Below, piece after piece: positions 60,654 to 64,000 of a stretch of 64,000 nucleotides of DNA (positions are counted from its first letter, which is position 1; every line of letters begins with the position of its first letter). Where the stretch lies: positions 70,647-134,646 of the forward strand of contig CAZRLN010000003.1 of the NCBI GenBank assembly GCA_964601085.1, written 5' to 3'. Under the pieces are notes generated by a model that searched no databases, was not told the origin of the DNA, and saw nothing but the letters and a program-made list of their open reading frames with translations. Source of the DNA: UBA1444 sp964601085. GTDB lineage: Bacteria > Bacillota > Negativicutes > UBA1444. Both the position numbers and the translations under genes were made by a program.

Positions 60654-61386
60654 GGCAAATTTTTCTCCGGCGCGATGTATTGCTGCTGTTGGTGGGATTC
60701 AATGCCGTCGGGACGATTTGGGGATTGGTTTGGTATCAGGAACAATTATCCCAGACCCCGTGGTATTTTTGGCCGCTGACGCCGGACTGTCCATTGACTT
60801 CTCTGTTCTTTCTGCTTTTTTTATGGTGGGTGCGGCAAGGGGCCCCCTGGCAACCGGNNNNNNNNNNNNNNNNNNNNNNNNNNNNNNNNNNNNNNNNNNN
60901 NNNNNNNNNNNNNNNNNNNNNNNNNNNNNNNNNNNNNNNNNNNNNNNNNNNNNNNNNCTGTTCTTTCTGCTTTTTTTATGGTGGGTGCGGCAAGGGGCCC
61001 CCTGGCAACCGGGAGCGAAATCGGTCATCGCCTGGGTTGCGGTGCTCGGATCGCTGAAGTATGGCGTTTGGACAGTTTTGGTGCTGGGTCAGTATATATT
61101 ATCGCCGGGAAGCCAACCGGACGGGCAGGACTGGATGCTGGTGGCGAGTCATCTTGGCTTGCTGGCCGAAGGCCTGGTTTATCGTCAACAATTGCCGCCG
61201 ATGCCGATGATGTATGGCCTTGCCATGACTTGGTTTTTATCGAACGATTATGCCGACTGGCTGCTGGGCGTGCATCCGCGATTGCCCCTGCCGGCGGAAT
61301 TTTCTTTTGCCATGTGGACAAGCATTGGCTTGACACTCGTTGTTTATTTCTGGGGCCGCCGCATCTTGCAAACGGAGATAACATGA
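60650..61386 (+). CDS. DUF1405 family membrane protein, interrupted by an assembly gap
   Basis: The N-terminal part (RQIFLRRDVLLLLVGFNAVG, then IWGLVWYQEQL) and C-terminal part (AKSVIAWVAVLGSLKYGVWTVLVL in parts, through ILSPGSQP to FWGRRILQ) are DUF1405, a polytopic membrane protein of about 195 residues common in Firmicutes. Between them is a run of 100 Ns whose two flanks carry an identical 55-bp sequence (60803-60857 and 60958-61012). Removing one copy and the Ns (155 bp) restores one frame of 193 residues, so the break is an assembly artefact. It overlaps the acyltransferase gene by four bases. Confidence 0.82.
60803..61012 (+). repeat. Identical 55-bp sequence on both sides of the gap (assembly duplicate)
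   Basis: Bases 60803-60857 and 60958-61012 are identical and encode the same LFFLLFLWWVRQGAPWQP segment. The duplication begins and ends at the gap edges, which marks an unmerged contig overlap and not a biological repeat. Confidence 0.9.
60858..60957. other. Assembly gap (100 Ns)
   Basis: Exactly 100 Ns, a default gap size. The flanks are identical (see the repeat at 60803), so the real distance is probably negative: the contig ends overlap. Confidence 0.97.
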
Positions 61387-61441
61387 AGCGGACAAAATGC
61401 GCGATGGTCTTTAGTCAAGACATAACCACAGTACCGACAGG

Positions 61442-61480
61442 GCTCCTGAAAATTTTTCTTCGGGAGCTCTTGATTTTTTT
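61442..61480 (+). terminator. Terminator after DUF1405, overlapping the groES promoter
   Basis: GCTCC and GAA pair with TTC and GGAGC in an interrupted stem, followed by T7 (61474-61480). It separates DUF1405 transcription from groESL. The T7 tract is also part of the -35 region of the groES promoter. Confidence 0.62.
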
Positions 61481-61498
61481 GGGCAGATTGGTTACTAT
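61470..61498 (+). promoter_or_regulatory. groESL sigma-A promoter
   Basis: TTGATT (61470-61475), 17 bp, TACTAT (61493-61498). The predicted start falls just before or within the CIRCE operator. Confidence 0.6.
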
Positions 61499-61508
61499 GA
61501 TAAAGGAA

Positions 61509-61535
61509 TTAGCACTCGATTAATGTGAGTGCTAA
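61509..61535 (+). promoter_or_regulatory. CIRCE operator (HrcA binding site)
   Basis: A perfect inverted repeat TTAGCACTC-N9-GAGTGCTAA lies 38 bp upstream of groES. It is the classical binding site of the heat-shock repressor HrcA, which GroEL assists; heat or misfolded protein relieves repression. hrcA itself is not in the window. Confidence 0.97.
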
Positions 61536-61573
61536 CAAACAAAAAATCATCAGCACTAAGGGAGGAAAACGCA

Positions 61574-61867
61574 ATGTCTGACAAAATCAAACCGTTGGGA
61601 GATCGCGTCCTGATTAAAGCCCTCGAGCGGGAAGAAAAAACAAAGAGCGGCATCGTACTGCCGGATACCGCTAAAGAAAAACCCCAGGAAGGAAAAGTCA
61701 TCGCTGTTGGCTCTGGCAAAACCTTGGACAATGGAACAAAAGTGGCGTTGGAAGTACAGGTTGGTCAAAAAGTCATTTTCTCGAAATACGCCGGAACCGA
61801 AGTCAAACTGGACGGCGAAGAACTGATGATCCTCAACGAACGCGATATTCTCGCTATCGTTGAATAA
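61574..61867 (+). CDS. groES: Co-chaperonin GroES
   Basis: The lid of the GroEL folding chamber. 97 residues: IKPLGDRVLIKALEREEKTKSGIVLPDTAKEKPQEGKV (in parts), the mobile loop EEKTKSGIVLPD that docks to GroEL, and the GEELMILNERDILAI end. ATG 61574 (MSDKIKPLG) is chosen with GGGAGGAAAACGC upstream; an upstream in-frame TTG at 61529 lies within the leader. Controlled by CIRCE. GroEL follows after 34 nt. Confidence 0.98.
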   Translation: MSDKIKPLGDRVLIKALEREEKTKSGIVLPDTAKEKPQEGKVIAVGSGKTLDNGTKVALEVQVGQKVIFSKYAGTEVKLDGEELMILNERDILAIVE

Positions 61868-61901
61868 TTGACCCCGAATTGATTTGAGGAGGTAAACTAG
61901 A

Positions 61902-63542
61902 ATGGCCAAAAAGATTTTATTTGATGAAGAAGCCCGCCGATCCCTCGAAAGAGGCGTAAATGCGCTGGCCAATGCGGTGAAAGTTACGCTCGGACCGAAG
62001 GGCCGCAATGTGGTTCTCGACAAAAAATACGGCGCTCCGCTGATCACTCATGACGGCGTGACCGTAGCCCGCGATGTGGAACTTGAAGATCCGTTCGAAA
62101 ACATGGGCGCTCAACTGGTCAAAGAAGTCGCGACCAAAACCAACGATGTCGCCGGTGATGGCACCACCACGGCGACGGTTCTGGCTCAGGCTCTGGTTCG
62201 TGAAGGTCTGCGCAACGTAGCGGCCGGCGCCAATCCGATGGTTCTGAAACGCGGCATCGAAAAAGCGGTTGAAGCTCTCGTTGAACAGATTAAGAAAGAC
62301 GCCAAAAAAGTCAGCGATAAAGCTTCCATCGCCCAAGTCGGCACCATTTCCGCCGCCGACGAAGTGATTGGCAACCTGATCGCCGAAGCCATCGACAAAG
62401 TCGGCAAAGACGGCGTCGTGACCGTTGAAGAAGCAAAGACCATGCTGACCGAGCTGGAATTCACCGAAGGCATGCAGTTCGACCGCGGCTACATTTCCCC
62501 TTACATGATCACCGATGCGGACAAGATGGAAGCCGTACTGACCAATCCCTACATTCTGATCACCGACCGGAAGATCGGCGCAATCGCCGACCTGCTGCCG
62601 GTACTGGAAAAAGTGGTGCAGCAGGGCAAAGAACTGCTAATCATTGCCGAAGACGTGGAAGGCGAAGCCTTGGCGACCCTCGTCGTCAACAAGCTGCGCG
62701 GCACGTTCAAGGCCGTTGCGGTTAAAGCTCCTGGTTTCGGCGACCGTCGTAAGGCCATGCTGCAGGATATCGCCGTTTTGACCGGCGGTACCGTGATCTC
62801 TGAGGAAGTCGGCCGCAAGCTGGACGGCGTTACCTTGGACGATCTCGGCAAAGCCGAAAAGATCCGCATTTCGAAAGAAGAGACCACCATCGTGGATGGC
62901 GCCGGCGATGCCGAGGCGATTGCCGCCCGGGTCAAAGAAATCCGCGCCCAGGTCGAAGAGACCACTTCGGACTTCGATAAAGAAAAGCTGCAGGAACGTC
63001 TGGCGAAACTGGCTGGCGGCGTAGCCGTCATCAACGTCGGCGCGGCAACCGAAGTCGAAATGAAAGAAAAGAAAGCCCGGATCGAAGATGCTCTGAACGC
63101 AACCCGCGCGGCTGTGGAAGAAGGCATCGTCGTCGGTGGCGGTTCGGCTCTGCTCCATATTCAGAACGTCCTGGACGAGCTGAAACTGGAAGGCGACGAA
63201 AAGACCGGTGTGGCCATCGTTCGCCGGGCTATCGAAGAGCCTCTGCGCCAGTTGGCGTTTAATGCTGGCGAAGAAGGTTCCGTCATCGTCGAGAACGTGC
63301 GCAAGGCCGGAAAAGGTATGGGCTACAACGTCATGACCGGCGAATATGTCGACATGATTAAAGCCGGTATCGTCGACCCGGCGAAAGTCACCCGTTCGGC
63401 GCTGCAGAATGCGGCCAGTATCGCCGCGATGGTACTGACCACGGAAACCCTGATTGCCGATAAGCCGGAAAAAGCGGCTGCCCCGGCGGGAATGCCCGGC
63501 GGTATGGGCGGCATGGGCGGCATGGGCGGTATGGACATGTAA
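61902..63542 (+). CDS. groEL: Chaperonin GroEL
   Basis: The 14-mer folding chamber. 546 residues: LGPKGRNVVLDKKYGAP, the ATP motif DVAGDGTTTATVLAQ, the apical domain region, and a GGM-repeat C-terminal tail (GGMGGMGGMGGMDM). GAGGAGGTAA upstream of the ATG is near-perfect. Codons are more C-rich and biased than in neighbours, fitting high expression. Downstream lies a strong terminator. Confidence 0.98.
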   Translation: MAKKILFDEEARRSLERGVNALANAVKVTLGPKGRNVVLDKKYGAPLITHDGVTVARDVELEDPFENMGAQLVKEVATKTNDVAGDGTTTATVLAQALVREGLRNVAAGANPMVLKRGIEKAVEALVEQIKKDAKKVSDKASIAQVGTISAADEVIGNLIAEAIDKVGKDGVVTVEEAKTMLTELEFTEGMQFDRGYISPYMITDADKMEAVLTNPYILITDRKIGAIADLLPVLEKVVQQGKELLIIAEDVEGEALATLVVNKLRGTFKAVAVKAPGFGDRRKAMLQDIAVLTGGTVISEEVGRKLDGVTLDDLGKAEKIRISKEETTIVDGAGDAEAIAARVKEIRAQVEETTSDFDKEKLQERLAKLAGGVAVINVGAATEVEMKEKKARIEDALNATRAAVEEGIVVGGGSALLHIQNVLDELKLEGDEKTGVAIVRRAIEEPLRQLAFNAGEEGSVIVENVRKAGKGMGYNVMTGEYVDMIKAGIVDPAKVTRSALQNAASIAAMVLTTETLIADKPEKAAAPAGMPGGMGGMGGMGGMDM

Positions 63543-63564
63543 GTTCGGGAAACCGAACCAAGCG

Positions 63565-63600
63565 AAACCCCGGGCGGATTTTATCCGCCCGGGGTTTTTT
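63565..63600 (+). terminator. groESL terminator
   Basis: A perfect 15-bp GC-rich stem (63565-63579 with 63583-63597) around TTT, with a T6 run. A smaller hairpin with a GAAA tetraloop (GTTCGG/CCGAAC) is at 63543-63558, directly after the stop. Confidence 0.95.
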
Positions 63601-63783
63601 CTATGAAAAAAGCCGTTTCTCACAGCGGTTGAAGTTCTTTCTATCCTCCGAGGATAAAAAATGATCAGTGGTAACAATAATTTTAGGTAACAAAGATAAT
63701 TGTCAAAGCGCCATTTTTGGAATATGATTATTAGATGGGAAATGTTTTCGGAAAATGTATTCTTTTTCAGGGCCGTTTATCTC

Positions 63784-63823
63784 ACAGTCAAAACAGCAAA
63801 GGAAAGGTTGCTGTTTTGACTGT
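63784..63823. repeat. 16-bp perfect inverted repeat before the last gene
   Basis: 63784-63799 pairs with 63808-63823 around an 8-nt loop. It ends 20 nt before the ATG of the lipoprotein gene, overlapping the probable leader. It has no T tract on the right side, so an operator or RNA-stability role is as likely as termination. Confidence 0.75.
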
Positions 63824-63842
63824 TAAAAAGGAAGGGATCTTT

Positions 63843-64000
63843 ATGCGAATGTTTATGATGATTTTTGTGCTCGCGGTGTCACTGGTTCTCTCCGGTTGTG
63901 CGGGAAGCGCCGATACGAAGCCAAAGAGCAGCGGCGCAACGGTAGCGGCGCCGCAGACGTCCAGTCCCACAGCGAGGTTCGTCGTCGCAGGATCGGGCAC
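63843..64000 (+). CDS. Lipoprotein of unknown function, 3'-truncated by window end
   Basis: The ATG at 63843 with AAGGAAGGG upstream opens a lipoprotein signal (MFMMIFVLAVSLVLSGC) and continues through AGSADTKPKSSGATVAAPQ and ARFVVAGSG to the window edge with no stop. Only 52 residues are seen. The mature N-terminus is Ser/Thr/Pro-rich; no domain is recognisable. The region 63601-63842 between it and groEL holds only the inverted repeat. Confidence 0.8.
   Translation, partial: MRMFMMIFVLAVSLVLSGCAGSADTKPKSSGATVAAPQTSSPTARFVVAGSG

Noticed and set aside
60803..61012. Direct repeat of biological origin
   Set aside because: Both copies begin or end exactly at the gap edges and the protein frame is restored when one is removed, so it is an assembly product.
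60650..61057. 135-codon frame running through the Ns
   Set aside because: The translated Ns carry no information and the frame after the gap is not the DUF1405 frame; the true gene needs the duplicate collapsed.
62637..63677. 346-codon minus-strand frame over groEL
   Set aside because: A long antisense frame caused by biased codon use in a highly expressed gene; no start signal or family match.
1..64000. CRISPR arrays, transposases, integrases, prophage genes or T-box leaders
   Set aside because: No regular spaced repeats, DDE/tyrosine recombinase motifs, structural phage genes or T-box core were seen on either strand.

Overview
The window reads as a chromosome segment of an anaerobic, endospore-lineage Firmicute with an outer membrane, most likely a Sporomusa-like member of the Negativicutes. 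This is inference. The Firmicute signs are purine-rich Shine-Dalgarno sites with many TTG/GTG starts, a CIRCE operator on groESL, csaB, a GerMN lipoprotein, DUF3842, DUF5693 and a KimA-type potassium importer. The diderm sign is a predicted outer-membrane beta-barrel (51902-52828) ending in Phe. The anaerobe signs are rubredoxin, a 2-hydroxyacyl-CoA dehydratase-type protein with its ATPase activator, and a two-gene SufC/SufB-type Fe-S system. Almost everything is core chromosome. No transposase, integrase, phage gene or CRISPR array was seen.

Layout. 1-5.8 kb: an isochorismatase-fold fragment, nudC with a damaged 5' end, two orphan genes, a LUD-domain protein and an Fsr-like MFS exporter. 6-13.3 kb: tRNA-Arg(CCG), DUF3842, a thioesterase, a CofE-like ligase, the dehydratase/activator pair, rph-rdgB-yfcE and malic enzyme. 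13.3-20.7 kb: three tRNAs (Pro, Gly, Arg), a cold-shock gene with a terminator-like leader hairpin, hpf, secA, the Suf pair, and prfB with its programmed +1 frameshift. 20.7-31.9 kb: envelope genes (DUF2993, DUF5693, csaB, ftsE, ftsX, an EnvC-like M23 protein, a CtpA-type protease, a PDZ membrane protein) running into uvrB.

32-41 kb: kimA on the minus strand splits uvrB from uvrA-uvrC, followed by lemA, a TPM-domain protein and rubredoxin. 41-50 kb: an HisC-like aminotransferase, a NitT/TauT ABC importer, ogt, a Cof phosphatase, acpS, the Nnr NAD(P)HX-repair enzyme, a cell-wall amidase and a GerMN lipoprotein. 50-54 kb: the most accessory-looking block, bounded by two strong hairpins, with a Tat-exported metallophosphoesterase, the outer-membrane barrel, a class A acid phosphatase and the remnant of a DUF3089-like gene. 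54-64 kb: alr (minus), tsaE-tsaB-rimI-tsaD, a DnaA-box cluster, a PdtaS/PdtaR-like two-component pair with an ANTAR output domain, an acyltransferase, a DUF1405 gene broken by an assembly gap, groES-groEL and the start of a lipoprotein gene.

The points most worth a second look are the DnaA-box cluster upstream of the sensor kinase (58040-58097), the exported phosphatase/outer-membrane block with its decayed neighbour, the hairpin with a T10 tract in the cold-shock leader, the lone dehydratase-type subunit with an activator, the SufC/SufB-only Fe-S pair, and three probable frame or assembly defects (nudC, the 1560 gene and the 100-N gap). All calls come from reading the sequence; no database search was run.
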